64,000 nucleotides of DNA from Symbiodinium natans (GCA_905221605.1 CAJNDS010002190.1:332501-396500); one strand, 5' to 3'. Numbered from the stretch's first letter, positions 39,682-49,979 are shown. The notes: generated by a model not told the origin, from the letters alone. A program made the numbers and translations.

Positions 39682-39791
39682 CTAAGCAGCTATGTGCCCT
39701 CTGTCGTCCCTCCACCGGAATACCGGAGGTATGGAGATGTCCAGCTTGGGGTGTGAGATGTCGGTCACCCCGAAGCAACCTCTACATGCAC
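39682..39791 (-). CDS. Exon-like fragment
   Basis: GGGTTCAG (39792-39799) precedes two phase bases and 36 codons to TAG: CRGCFGVTDISHPKLDISIP and PVFRWRDDRGHIAA. Both ends lie in telomere-like sequence. No family recognised. Confidence 0.45.
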
Positions 39792-40415
39792 CTGAACCCT
39801 AAACCCTAAACCTTCTGCCCCTAAGTCCCTTGATAAACCCTAAACCCTAAGCCCGAAGCCCTAAACCCTAAGCCCTAAGCCCTAAGCCCTAAGCCCTAAA
39901 CCCTAAACCCTAAGCCCGAAGCCCTAAACCCTGAACCGCTTACTCCAGAACCGAAACCCGGCCTAAACCCCTCAATGGACTGAAGGAAGGGGTCATGTAG
40001 GGGCATCTTGGGTCTATAGGAACTCTATAAGGTTATGTATAGGGGTTATGTAGGGGAAACCCTAAGCCCTAAACCCGAAACCCTGAACCCTAAACCCTGA
40101 ACCCTACACCCTAAACCCTAAACCCTAAAGGGGTCCCTCCGTATGTCCCTTAAACCCAGCTCCAACCCAACTCATCAAGTGAAAATCGCCCCAAAGTCTT
40201 TGCCGTTGTGGTTTAGGGCTTCGGATTTAGGGTGAAGGGTTTAGGGTTTTGGGGTTTAGGGTTAGGGTTTGGGGTTCTAGGGTTTAGGGCTCTAGGGTTC
40301 TAGGGTTTAGGCTTTAGGGCGTGGGGTTTAGGGCTTCGGGTTTAGGGCTTAGGGCTTAGGCCTTAGGGTTTAGGGTTTAGGGTTTTGGGGTTTAGGGTTA
40401 GGGCTTAGGGTTTAG

Positions 40416-40792
40416 GGTCCGCCGACCCTGGCGGCGTGCTGGATGGGAAAAAGAGGTGAAAACCTCCCTCTTTCCCTCCTTACCCCCCCAAAACGCGGGG
40501 GGGGGGGGGGGGGGGGGGTACGCCAGCTTTTCCGTGAGGAACGGTGAAGGTGTTTTTTGAGAAAAAACCCTGTTTGGGGCTCCCCCCCCCTACCCCCCCC
40601 TACCCCCGCCCTACCCCCCCCCTACCCCCCCCCTACCCCCCCCCCTCCCCCCCCCCCCCTTCCCCTTCCCCTACCCCCCCCCCCTACCCCCGCCCCCACC
40701 CAACCCCCCACCCCAAACAAAATCACCAAACCCCAAACCTTAAACTTGTTCTCCTGCGGGGTCGGCGGCTTGAGCCGGAGGCTCTTAAATTT
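40416..40792. mobile_element. G/C-tract element, copy 2
   Basis: Shares its first 85 bp and last 45 bp with 12352-12836, but the interior is a 110-bp C-rich tract (40580-40690) plus G tract (40495-40518). Both copies are joined to telomeric repeats at the same bases on both sides (TTTAGGGTCCGCCG and AAATTTAGGG). Confidence 0.7.
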
Positions 40793-40859
40793 AGGGCTTA
40801 GCTTGTAGCACCAAGAGATGCAAGGCTTAGGGCTGAACAGCCGCAACCCTCTCTACAAA

Positions 40860-41185
40860 TCCGAAACCCTAAACATTAAAACCCTAAACATTAAAACCCT
40901 AAACATTAAAACCCTAAACATTAAAACCCTAAACCCTAAACCCTAAACCCTAAACCCTAAACCCTAAACCCTAAACCCTAAACCCTAAACCCTAAACCCT
41001 AAACCCTAAACCCTGAACCTGAACCCTGAACCTAAACCCTAAACCCTAAACCCTAACCCCTAAACCCTAAACCCTAAACCCTAAACCCTAAACCCTAAAC
41101 CCTAAACCCTAAACCCTAAACCCTAAACCCTAAACCCTAAACCCAAACCCTAAACCCTACCCCTAACTCCCTAAACCCTAAATCC
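40860..41185 (-). repeat. Long C-strand telomeric array
   Basis: Four 15-bp CCCTAAACATTAAAA units (40862-40925) and then about 35 CCCTAAA units with occasional CCCTGAA/CCCCTAA. Confidence 0.9.
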
Positions 41186-41359
41186 CTCGCCGCCGCTGGC
41201 ACCCCGTCCACGTCCATGAAGAGCAACTTCCTACAGCCCGATCTCTTTCGGGAGCTCCTTGGCAAGGTTGAGGGTTTTGGGGTTCTTAGAGCTCATAGGC
41301 CTGGTAGCATTGCAGTGCCCTTGCCTGTGGGGCTAGCAGAGTTAGGGGGCTTATCCTGA
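41183..41359 (+). CDS. Exon-like segment continuing from a telomeric array
   Basis: Plus-strand frame open for 58 codons to TGA; the first part is GC3-rich and protein-like (SLAAAGTPSTSMKSNFLQPD, LFRELLGKVE). The frame extends a few codons into the C-strand array (NPK). The second half is less convincing. Confidence 0.42.
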   Translation, partial: SLAAAGTPSTSMKSNFLQPDLFRELLGKVEGFGVLRAHRPGSIAVPLPVGLAELGGLS

Positions 41360-41480
41360 AACCCTAAACCCTAAACCCTAAACCCTAAACCCTAAACCCT
41401 AAACCCTAAACCCTAAACCCTAAACCCTAAACCCTAAACCCTAAACCCCTAAACCCCAAGCCCTAAGCCCTAAACCTACA
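41355..41480 (-). repeat. Telomeric array, C-strand
   Basis: About 15 near-perfect CCCTAAA units. Confidence 0.9.
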
Positions 41481-42206
41481 CCCGAAAACCTGAGCCGCAG
41501 CTCACCTGGTCATTGCCCTCCCAGGGCTTCAACGGTTGGGAGGGAGGACCCTCGAATCTTAGAAGGAGGTGGCCGTGCTGTATCGGGTCCCTGACCCTGA
41601 CAACGAGGACCAGTTTCGCAACCCCCTAAACCCGAAACCCGAAACCCTGCTCTTTAGGGTTTGGGCAAGCACCCAAAACTCAGAAGCCCTCGACCTCAAT
41701 CCTCAACCTTCAACCCCCAAACCTGAATCCACAAACCTTAAACCCCTAAATCGCTCAACCCTAAACCCATGCCCCCTAATCAACTAAGCTTCCTAAGTCC
41801 TAACACCCTCTATGATGTAGTATAACTCATCCTAAACCCTGAACCCTGAACCCGTAGACCTAAACCCTCAACCCTAAACCCTAACCCTAAGGTAAGCCCT
41901 GAAAAGGAAAGCGTCGGCTGTTGCAGGGGTCTCGCGGTCCCCTGGCCAGGTGCCATCTTGGGGGCTTAGGGTTTGGGTTTTGGGGTTCGGGCTTGGGTTC
42001 TGGTCAGGGTTTGAGTTTTGTGTTTGGGGTTCAGGCTTTATAGGGTTTGGGGAGAAGGTTGAAGGCTTTGGGGTTTGGGATTTTCAGGTTGACTTTGCTT
42101 GCGGCGTGGGCGCGGGGTCCGGGGTTTGGCTTTTGCTGCTCAAGGGTTTAGGCTTTAAGGCTTGCTTAAGGGCTGAATACCCTAGCCCAGAAAAGGTCAA
42201 CCCTTG

Positions 42207-42236
42207 GTATATATATATATATATATACATATATTC
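42207..42236. repeat. (TA)n microsatellite
   Basis: TATATATA... followed by CATATATTC. Confidence 0.9.
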
Positions 42237-42409
42237 GGAGTCTATATCACCAAAAAGGTTAAAAGGTTACCTACCCAGTCCCTAAGCTTTTACTAGCTTG
42301 GCATTGACATGCTCAAAACAGTAGAGGTTTATGGCGTAGGGCTTGGGGTTAACAAAGGACACTCCCGCACCCCAAGCCCTGAACCCTCTCAACCTTACAA
42401 CCTAGACTC

Positions 42410-42497
42410 GGGATGTTCCCCCCTGTTCCGACAGTCTTTTCTTGGGACGAGCATAGGGGTGCTTATAATCCCCATGAAGGACTGTTAGTATAAGGGG
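42410..42497. mobile_element. Family 3 element truncated at a telomeric junction
   Basis: GGGATGTTCCCCCCTGTTCC and inner AACAGTC/GGACTGTTAGTATAAGGGG match 23735-23835, but the terminal GCAACATCCCA is missing and TTGGGGTTTAGGG follows. Confidence 0.6.
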
Positions 42498-42599
42498 TTG
42501 GGGTTTAGGGTTTAGGGTTTAGACCCTACTGGCCAGGTTTTCTACAGGGAAGTATGTTACTTTGCGGGGTGTCTCAGGGTCTTCGCAAGCCCCAGCTTT

Positions 42600-42862
42600 C
42601 AATGCCTTCGCATTTGCTCGCCTCAGCTCTCTCTCGACTCCTGCCTGCGTCTCTTCAACCTCTCAATCTCCGACTGCAAGGGTCGGAGGCGTGCATGAAC
42701 TGGCATGGCCTCCATGTCCGAGCACAGCAAAGTTGAGGCCGATTGCGGCAGTTTGGAAGAGCTGTTTTCCTCCTCCTCTACTCTTGCCCCACTGCTGCAG
42801 CTGTACGGAAAGCGCCTTTTCTGAAGAATTGTGCGACCTTCATGGTGGTACAGTACAGTCAA
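42600..42862 (-). CDS. Hypothetical coding fragment with coiled-coil-like stretch
   Basis: The minus frame contains MPVHARLRPLQSEIERLKRR, a heptad-like charged helix, after a Ser/Glu-rich part. A neighbouring frame continues it (EASKCEGIESWGLRRP), so a frameshift or intron lies near 42625. The opposite strand is open for 110 codons (42562-42894) and is the alternative. Confidence 0.38.
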
Positions 42863-42935
42863 AAGGCTCGGAAGAATTCGTAGAACCTTCCTGACAAACT
42901 GTTATCCACTACGAAGGTTGCGCAATTCTTCAGAA
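42819..42935. mobile_element. 117-bp inverted-repeat element
   Basis: The 23-bp ends 42819-42841 and 42913-42935 are inverted copies with 21 matches (TTCTGAAGAATTGTGCGACC at the left). Interior 71 bp. Single copy here; it overlaps the N-terminal part of the minus-strand frame. Confidence 0.65.
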
Positions 42936-43019
42936 TGTTGGCGGCTCTTTCACAAAAAGCCGGGAAACCTTTTGAGTCAGTGAAGGCCGTGCACATCGGA
43001 ATCCGCCCTAAACCCCAAA

Positions 43020-43660
43020 CCCTAAACCCGGAACCCTACAGGGCAAAGCGGCGCTTAAGCCCCTCGACCTCGATGACGCAAGCCGACCCAGGTCGTTCAC
43101 CCGCCTCCCACAGCTCTTCGGGACCAGCACTGGACCGCTGACCGGTTTTAGGGGGGGCTAGGCCCCCAGGCCAGGAGGACCCGGACCCCTCGCCGCAGGG
43201 TGCTCAGGCGACCAGGGCATCTCAGGCCGGAAGCTGTCTTTGGATCTGAGCCTCCTGGGCCCTCTGTGGCAAATACCCTGCACCTCTCAGCCCCCCCCCC
43301 TGGCCCCATGGACCCCTCTAGTCTGCGCTGGGCCTCTGTGGGCCTTCTCCGCCTGGGCATCTCTGCACTCCTGCCTGTAGAGGGTTGCCTTTTTTTGTGA
43401 ACCTGCATTGTGAATCAGGCTGGCGGTCATTGAAGAAGTTTTAGGGAAAGTAAGCAGTTGGCTTGAGTTTAGGCTTAATCCCTGAAAGGAATAGGTTTGG
43501 GTGGCTTTGCCGCCTCGGACGGCGTGGAGTGGGAGAAAAGTGTTAGATGGCCTTCCACCATCGGGCCAAAGCTGCTCTTCGCGCCTCACGAAGCTTTCGA
43601 GCTTATTCCAAAACCTAACCTTCACAGCATCTACGCCCTATCACAGCAAACCCTAAACCC
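43020..43660 (-). repeat. Dispersed paralogous segment, copy B (no internal telomeric array)
   Basis: Read on the minus strand it is colinear with 24584-25010: VRFWNKLESFVRREEQLWPD part (43620-43545), CAAGCCAACTGCTTAC (about 43450), then 85 bp absent from copy A, then AAGGCCCACAGA (43346-43335), about 190 bp absent from A, and a shared GC-rich end with CTTAAGCGCCGC. Both ends abut telomeric repeats, as in copy A. Confidence 0.75.
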
Positions 43661-43689
43661 TAAACCCTGAACCCTAAACCCTAAACTTT

Positions 43690-44090
43690 AATCTCTAAAC
43701 CCTAAACCCTAATCCCAATGAGCCGAAAGACTTCGCACTATCCGATCTCATACGACTTGTTTGGGGAGGGAGGGGGGGAATTCTTGCAAAGGTCGTGTTA
43801 TATAATGTGCTCTTCTTTAGACCCCCAATGTCTTACTGAGGATCACAGTGTCATCTTGGGAATGTGCCTGAATTGAGGGAATATTCCCCGAATGTTGGAA
43901 CCAGGATCGACCTAGATTCTGAAAAATACCCCCAAGTCACGGCTGTTGGAAGCTCTGGGTCTTGGGGTGTTTTGCGCCAGGGAAAACGCGCTTCGGAGCG
44001 CCTTTCTGCGGTAACTCGGACAAGGGGATACTACTGGCGAGGCCATAACCTGGCGCTTCTCCTTGGGCCCTCAACGCGAACCCCGAAACC
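43690..44090. other. Unassigned DNA
   Basis: A plus frame of 79 codons (43864-44103) is open and hydrophilic, with no motif. A G-rich run lies near 43765. Degenerate C-strand units follow from 44080 to 44270. Confidence 0.4.
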
Positions 44091-44279
44091 CCTAAACTCC
44101 TAAATCCTACACCCTAAACTCCTAGACCCTAAGCCCTAAAACTCGGAACTCCAAACCCTAAACCGCAAACTCCTAAACGCTAAACCTCGGAACTCTTAAA
44201 GAGCCTAAACCCTAAACCTTCAACCCTAAACCCTAGACCGTAAACCCTACACCCTAAACCCCAGCCCCCTAAATCTCGG

Positions 44280-44530
44280 TTCTCTTACCCTACTTTGGAG
44301 TAGACCCTGGAAAAAGGGGATATACCCTTTAGGTATAAGTAGCTATACTAGGAGCCAAGAACCAAAACAAGTATTAAAGTATAATACTCCTAAACTAGTT
44401 AAGATTAGGGGGACCCCGGGGGATATTGACCCTCTCAATAAGGTCCCTGTTAAGAGGCCCTGAAGTAGGCCTAAGAAGGGTGCCCCTTTACAGGGTCCCC
44501 CTTCTAGGAAAAGCCCAGCTTTCTGGCTCC
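44280..44530. other. AT-rich unassigned DNA, possibly an inverted-repeat element
   Basis: AGGAGCCAAGAA (44350) and TTTCTGGCTCCT (44518) are imperfect inverted ends of a possible 180-bp element; evidence is weak. No gene. Confidence 0.35.
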
Positions 44531-45209
44531 TCAACCCTAAACCCTAAACCCTTAACCCTAAACCCTGAACCCTAAACCCTTAACCCTAAACCCTAAACCC
44601 TTAAGCCTAAACCCTGAACCTTTTTCATAAACCCGAACATGATCCCTGGGTCAGGGGCCTGGGGCCGCGCATTGCTGGAAGCAGAACTCTCCTCGGGGGC
44701 GGGAAGCTCTGCGACAGGTGGGGGTGGTAAGGGTTCCGAAACCCTAAACCCTAAACCCTAAACCCTAAACCCTAAACCCTAAACCCTAAACCCTTCTAAG
44801 GGGGTCCCTTATGAGCGGGGGGGGGGGAGGGGTCGCTTATGAGGGGGAGGGACTTAAGGGTTTGGGGTTTGGGGCTGAAGGGAGAGGATCGCTTCTCGGG
44901 CATCGCCAGAGAGAGGAATAGTATATTCTATGAACTTAGGGTTTAGGCTTTAGGGTTTAGGGTTTAGGGTTTAGGGTCGGTTTAGGGTTTCGGGTTTCGG
45001 GTTTGGGGTTTACGGTTTAGGGGTTAGAGCACCCTTTCTAGCTGCCTGCATTTATGAAGGATGCCCGAAAGCCTAAACCCTAAACCCTAAACCCAAAGCC
45101 CCAGACCCTAGATATCAGAAAAGTGTACCACTAAGGGCCCTTCAGAGCAGAAGAAGAAAGAAAGAGTTAAAGTTCGCCAGCCCTGGATCAAACCTGAGTT
45201 TAGGCTTCA

Positions 45210-45345
45210 GGGGGTTTAGGGTTTAGGGTTTAAGGTTTAGGGTTTAGGGTTTAGGGTTTAGGGTTTAGGGTTTAGGGTTTAGGGTTTAGGGCTTAGGGCT
45301 TAGGGCTTAGGGCTTAGGGCTTAGGGTTTAGGGTTTAGGGTTTAG
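45210..45345 (+). repeat. Telomeric array, G-strand, with GCTTAGG patch
   Basis: About 18 units; five uniform GCTTAGG in the middle. Confidence 0.9.
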
Positions 45346-45459
45346 GGCAGGAGGGGCGGATTCGTGTTCGGGGTTTGGGGGTCTGTGCTTGGAGACCCTC
45401 AAGCTGTCCACACAATTGCAACGTAAAAACTTGAAAACCCAGGTCGTCTAGCCCCAACT

Positions 45460-45575
45460 AGGTTGCCCTGTAACCTAGGATTAAAAAGGGTGCCCTTTTT
45501 TGCTTAAAGGGGTTTATAGGGGAACCTAGAGCCCCCCAAAAGGGAATAAGGGCACTACTGGGCATCCTAGCCCTA
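45460..45575. mobile_element. Family 4 element
   Basis: GTAACCTAGGATTAAAAAGG, GTGCCCTTTTTTGCTTAAAG, GGGGAACC and a terminal GCATCCTAG; same block order as 11405-11515. Confidence 0.6.
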
Positions 45576-45664
45576 AAGCTCTAGAACCCTCAATATGAGA
45601 GTTTGAAGGTCTAGGACTTAGGGCTTCAGCTTTAGGATTAAGGACTAAGGAATCAGGATTTAGG

Positions 45665-45978
45665 ATATGGGGTTTAGGGTTTAGGGTTTAGGGTCCAGGG
45701 TTAGGGTTTAGGGTGCTTGGTTTAGGGTTTAGGGTTTAGGGTTTAGGGTTTAGGGTTTAGGGTTTAGGGTTTAGGGTTTAGGGTTTAGGGTTTAGGGTTT
45801 AGGGTTTAGGGTTTAGGGTTTAGGGTTTAGGGTTTAGGGTTTAGGGTTTAGGGTTAGGTTTAGGGTTTAGGGTTTAGGGTTTAGGGTTTAGGGTTTAGGG
45901 TTTAGGGTTTAGGGTTTAGGGTTTAGGGTTTAGGGTTTAGGGTTTAGGGTTTAGGGTTTAGGGTTTAGGGTTTAGGGT
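45665..45978 (+). repeat. Longest telomeric array in the window
   Basis: About 314 bp; from 45719 on, about 37 near-perfect TTTAGGG units with a single one-base deletion near 45856. It ends directly at a coding-like sequence. Confidence 0.95.
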
Positions 45979-46086
45979 TACGAAGGCAACGAGGCCTACG
46001 AGGGCCCGACCTGCTTCTCGAAGGAGGACATCGTCGTCATCTGCGATGTCGACGTCGAGGCCTGCTGTGGAGAGGTTGCGGGATAA
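45979..46086 (+). CDS. Strongly coding-like exon abutting the longest array
   Basis: Thirty-five codons then TAA: YEGNEAYEGPTCFSKEDIVV, ICDVDVEACCGEVAG. About 80 percent of third positions are G or C, mostly C, a dinoflagellate-like pattern. The upstream TTTAG|GGT of the array could serve as acceptor. An acidic, Cys-containing peptide; family unknown. Confidence 0.55.
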   Translation, partial: YEGNEAYEGPTCFSKEDIVVICDVDVEACCGEVAG

Positions 46087-46171
46087 GGATTCAATGGTTT
46101 AGGGTTTGGGGTTTAGGGTTTAGGGTTTAGGGTTTAGGGTTCAGGGTTCAAGAGGTGGCGGGTCTCGAGTT

Positions 46172-46255
46172 CTTAGGGTAGTTACATTGGTCCCTTAGTT
46201 ATGGGCCCTTAAAAGGGGTACCCCTTTGTCTAGGGGCCCATGAAACTACCCTAAG
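46172..46255. mobile_element. Inverted-repeat element, family 2
   Basis: CTTAGGGTAGTTACAT at the left and ATGAAACTACCCTAAG at the right; GGGGTACCCC palindrome in the centre. Related to 23138-23237. Confidence 0.7.
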
Positions 46256-46479
46256 AAGGGTTCAGGGTTTTTTAGGGACGACGGGCCTGAAGCCCTAAAC
46301 CCTAAACCCTGAACCCTGAACCCTAAAGCCTAAACCACATCCAAAGTCACCTATTCAACAGAGCTTGTGACGAAGCAACAGGGAAGGGTCGAAACTCAGC
46401 TGCCGAACTGGTGCCCTAAGCCGTCCCTAAGCCCTACGCACACTCAAACTCTATATGCAGGCCCTTAACCATACACCCT

Positions 46480-46815
46480 AAACCCTAAACCCTACACCCT
46501 AAACCCGCAACCCTAAACCCTAACCCCTGAACCTTAAACACCAAAATCCTGGCCGTAAACCCTAGTAAACCTTAAACCCTAAACCCTAAACCCTAAACCC
46601 TAAGCCCTAAGCCCTGAACCCTAGTAAACCCTAAACCCTAAGCCCTAAGCCCTAAACCCTAAACCCTAAACCCTAAACCCTAAACCCTAAACCCTAAACC
46701 CTAAGCCCTAAGCCCTGAACCCTAGTAAACCCTAAACCCTAAGCCCTAAACCCTAAACCCTAAACCCTAAACCCTAAACCCTAAACCCTAAACCCTAAGC
46801 CCTAAGCCCTAAGCC
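46480..46815 (-). repeat. C-strand array with higher-order repeats
   Basis: CCCTAGTAAACC marks recur at about 46562, 46621 and 46732 within CCCTAAA/CCCTAAG units, giving nested units of 59 and 111 bp. Confidence 0.85.
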
Positions 46816-47144
46816 CTGCATCTGCCCTGGGAGATGCCATCGAGCCACAGAGGAGTTGGACTCCCAGGCTTCCTGGGTGGGGTTCAGGGTTTAGGGTTTA
46901 GGGTTTGGGGTTTAGGGTTTAGGGTTTAGGGTTTCGGGTTTACGGTTTACGGTTTGGGGTTGGGGGTTGGGGTTTAGGGTTTAGGGCTTCGGGTTTTAGG
47001 GTTTAGGGCTGGGCGAAGATTTAGTGGTTTCGGGTTTTGGGGTTTACGTGGTTAGGGCCGGTAGGGGTTTAGGGTTTAGGGCTTACTGGTCTTCCAGGCA
47101 ACATCCAGGATAAGGCTTGCGACTTCAGGTTTGAGGACTTAAAA

Positions 47145-47225
47145 GGGTTTAGGGTTTAGGGTTTAGGGTTTAGGGTTTAGGGTTTAGGGTTTAGGGTTTA
47201 GGGTTTAGGGTTTAGGTTTTAGGGT
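47145..47225 (+). repeat. Telomeric array, G-strand
   Basis: About 11 units. Further G-strand arrays at 46880-46985, 47285-47370 and 47495-47595. Confidence 0.9.
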
Positions 47226-47599
47226 TCAGAGGATCACGATTGAAGGCTCAGTACTTCGAGTACCAGGTCTAGGATGGTTTAGGGGGATTAGGGTCTAGCG
47301 TTTGGGGTTTAGGGTTTGGGGTTTAGGGTTTAGGGCTTGGGGTTTAGGGTTTAGGGTTAGGGTTTAGGGGCTACCAAACCGATGCCAAGGTGCGTCATCC
47401 TTACTGACGGAGTCTGGTGCCTTGAGCGTGGTGGCATCAAGGGTAGTCCAACCTCTTGGCACGCGAGTGAAACCCCCAGGTTGCGGCCGATGTGGGATTT
47501 AGGATTTAGGACTTAGGGTTTAGGACTTAGGGTTTAGGGTTTAGGGTTTAGGGTTTAGGGTTTAGGGTTTAGGGTTTAGGGTTTAGGGTTTAGCGTGTA

Positions 47600-47920
47600 G
47601 GCCCGTGGAACTCTTTCACGCTGAGGGCTTGAGGGCTCAGGGTTCCGGGCTCAGGGTTTAGGGCTCAGGGTCTAGGGCTCAGGGTTTAGGGCTCAGGGTC
47701 TAGGGCTTGAGAGGTTTGAGGCTCGGTGTTTAGGGCAGCCTTTGGAGGGGAAATCGAGACTTTTTCTTGCGGGATTTGTGAGTTTCTTAGTCTTCTGTGC
47801 CCAACTCTCAAACTTCCTCACAGCATGAAATGCATTCTTGCTTTCAGGCCAGCTTCAGGGGGGAAGTTTCCAGACAGCGTAGCATTCTAGGTAAGGCTTC
47901 TAGGTGAGGTAGATTATACA
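47600..47920. other. GGGCTCA-type repeats then unassigned DNA
   Basis: 47635-47705 alternates GGGCTCAGGG with TTTAGGG and TCTAGGG in 28-bp units. The following 200 bp hold no recognised gene. Confidence 0.5.
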
Positions 47921-47924
47921 TATA

Positions 47925-48018
47925 CATATACATATACATCTACACATACACATACATATACATATTCATATACATATGCATATGCATGTGCATATGATAT
48001 GCATATGCATATAATCAA
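47925..48018. repeat. CATATA/CATATG microsatellite
   Basis: Alternating purine-pyrimidine ACATAT and GCATAT hexamers. Confidence 0.9.
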
Positions 48019-48029
48019 AACGAAACATG

Positions 48030-48229
48030 CTAGAAGGGCCCTACAAGGGGGTATATAGAGGAACTGCCCACCAGCTCGTAGCTCTCGGAACAGACGGAGC
48101 CTCCGTCGTCGGGCAAGGGGTCATCAGCCGGCGGCGTGGGTGGCTGCACCGGCACTGAAAGGTCAGGCATGTTTTGAGCCCCCTTAGAGCCGCAGCACAC
48201 ACAATCAAGGCCCAAGCTTTCCAACCGTT
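48030..48229 (-). CDS. Exon-like segment, acidic and Pro-rich, 66 codons
   Basis: CTCAACTCAG (48230-48239) then two phase bases and 65 codons to TAG on the minus strand. A Cys-rich start (GLDCVCCGSKGAQNMPDL) is followed by QPPTPPADDPLPDDGGSVCS and ESYELVGSSSIYPLVGPF. A C-strand telomeric array lies immediately upstream on the coding strand. Looks like an acidic C-terminal tail; family unknown. Confidence 0.52.
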
Positions 48230-48236
48230 CTGAGTT

Positions 48237-48388
48237 GAGGGTTTAGGGTTGGGGGCTTGGGGTTTAGGGTTTAGGGTTTAGGGTTTAGGGTTTAGGGTTT
48301 AGGGTTTAGGGTTTAGGGTTTAGGGTTTAGGGTTTAGGGTTTAGGGTTTAGGGTTTAGGGTTTAGGGTTTAGGGTTTAGGGTTTAGGC
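48237..48388 (+). repeat. Telomeric array, G-strand
   Basis: About 20 units, nearly perfect after 48260. Confidence 0.95.
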
Positions 48389-48567
48389 AATGAAGAAAAG
48401 AGTCGCGAGGTTTCTGGACGAAGAACAGCAGTGCAAAGAACGGTAGGGTTATTTAGGGGGTACTCTAATCCCTATTAAGAACTGCCAGTATAAGGGAGAA
48501 CGTTGGGGGTCTTCGGGAGTGAAGGTTTAGGGTTTATGGTTGCTCACAGGCAGTTCTACGTCAAGGA

Positions 48568-48650
48568 TACTCGACCCAAGAGTAACCTAAGAATGAACAG
48601 GGTGCCCTTTTTGGGATTCGTAAGGGGATTTGAACCCCCCTCCCTTATAA
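48568..48650. mobile_element. Family 4 element, 3' part diverged
   Basis: GACCCAAGAGTAACCTAAGA and GGTGCCCTTTTTGGGATTC match the other copies. The downstream GGGGATTTGAACCCCCC resembles a tRNA T-arm but corresponds to the GGGAACCCAAACC block of the family. Confidence 0.55.
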
Positions 48651-48995
48651 CAAAGCCCGGTTGAGAGAGGGAACCTTGAGAGGATTTGTGCGGGGAGGGG
48701 GTTCAGGGTTTGGGTTGTGGGATGAGGGCTTAGTACAAGATCAGAACGCAGCACGAGAGACAGCATCAACCATCCTTCGTATCCCTAGAACGACGCGTGC
48801 TGTATACCCTCACCAAGATAAATAAGTACATTATGAAGACAGACGTCTACGGACCCCTTTTGCGCGCGCCAAGAAACCCACTTCGTACCTTCATTGGGCC
48901 CTAAATCCTAAACCCTAAACCCTAAACCCTAAACCCTAAACCCTGAACCCTAAACCCTAAACCCTAAACCCGAAACCCTAAGCCCTAAACCCGGG

Positions 48996-49124
48996 CTAAA
49001 AACGGTTGGAAAACCAGCTCAGGGATTCCAAGGTCGCCTCATGGATGGCATCGATGCGGCCCGTGTAGAACAGCACCCGTTCTGTCAGGGTTGTCCTGGG
49101 GCTGCTTTTGTGGCGAGGCGTAAT
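48996..49124 (-). CDS. Exon-like segment, 43 codons
   Basis: GGTTTGCAG (49125-49133) then a phase-0 frame to TAG: ITPRHKSSPRTTLTERVLFY, TGRIDAIHEATLESLSWF. GC3-rich over most of its length and protein-like. Telomeric blocks on both sides (48895-48990 and 49130-49200, C-strand on plus). Family unknown. Confidence 0.52.
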   Translation of the reverse strand: MTPRHKSSPRTTLTERVLFYTGRIDAIHEATLESLSWFSNRF

Positions 49125-49439
49125 CTGCAAACCCTAAACCCTAAACCCTAAACCTTAAACCCTAAACCCTAACCCCCAAACCCTAAATCCCCAAGCCCTA
49201 AGCCCGGGCCCTCAGGACCCTAAACCTTGAAACACCCGAGCAACTTCAAGCCTTCAAAGACCCTGTAAGCATTCCTGCGGTAGCTAAGCTATGAGCCCGA
49301 ACCCTTGACACCATCATGGTACCCGTAATACCTGGACACGTTTTGAGGCACTTCTTAGTACCCAAAACCCTACACCCTAGACCCTAGAACCCTGAACCGC
49401 TGAGCCCCTGAACGGTTAGGGTTTAGGGCGGGCTTCGGG

Positions 49440-49960
49440 TTTAGGGTTTAGGGCTTAGGGCTTAGGGCTTAGGGCTCAGGGTCTGAAGCGAGGCCTTGGG
49501 ACTTGCTGTTGGGCAAAACGGAACCTTTGGAGGCCCTACCCCCCATCTGAGACGAAGGCTTGCCGCTGTCGATGTGCGCCTTTGCTTGTTGGGTTTCGGG
49601 TTTAGGGTTCAGGGTTTAGGGTTTAGGGTTTAGGGTCTAGGGTCTAGGGTATAGGGTGGAAGAGGGGAGCCCTACAATAGTCCCGATTCTCGCCCCTTTT
49701 CTGTCCATACAACAATACTTGAATAATGGCTCATAGCTACTAGCCCTAAACCCTAACCCCTACACCCTAACCCCAAGCCTTAAACCCTACTAAGCAGGCG
49801 ATTTAGACCCTACCTCCTAGCCATGGCAAAAAGCCAGACAACCGGGAAGCCCCCAGTGGGGTTGAGGCTGAGGGTGTAGGATTTGGTGTTTGGGGCTCCG
49901 GGTTTAGGGTTGGGAGGGTTAGGGCTTAGGGCTGGGGCTTAGGGCTGGGGCTTAGGGTTT
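49440..49960. other. Degenerate G- and C-strand blocks with unassigned DNA
   Basis: G-strand units at 49410-49480, 49590-49655 and 49880-49965, C-strand units at 49740-49790; no gene seen in between. Confidence 0.5.
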
Positions 49961-49979
49961 GGGGTTTAAACCCCAAACC
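49956..49979. repeat. Palindromic telomeric variant junction
   Basis: GGTTTGGGGTTT|AAACCCCAAACC is a perfect 24-bp palindrome of the TTTGGGG variant. Confidence 0.85.

Noticed and set aside
48627-48650. tRNA T-arm-like GGGGATTTGAACCCCCC
   Set aside because: No acceptor stem, D-arm or anticodon arm fits, and the same place in family 4 elements reads GGGAACCCAAACC.
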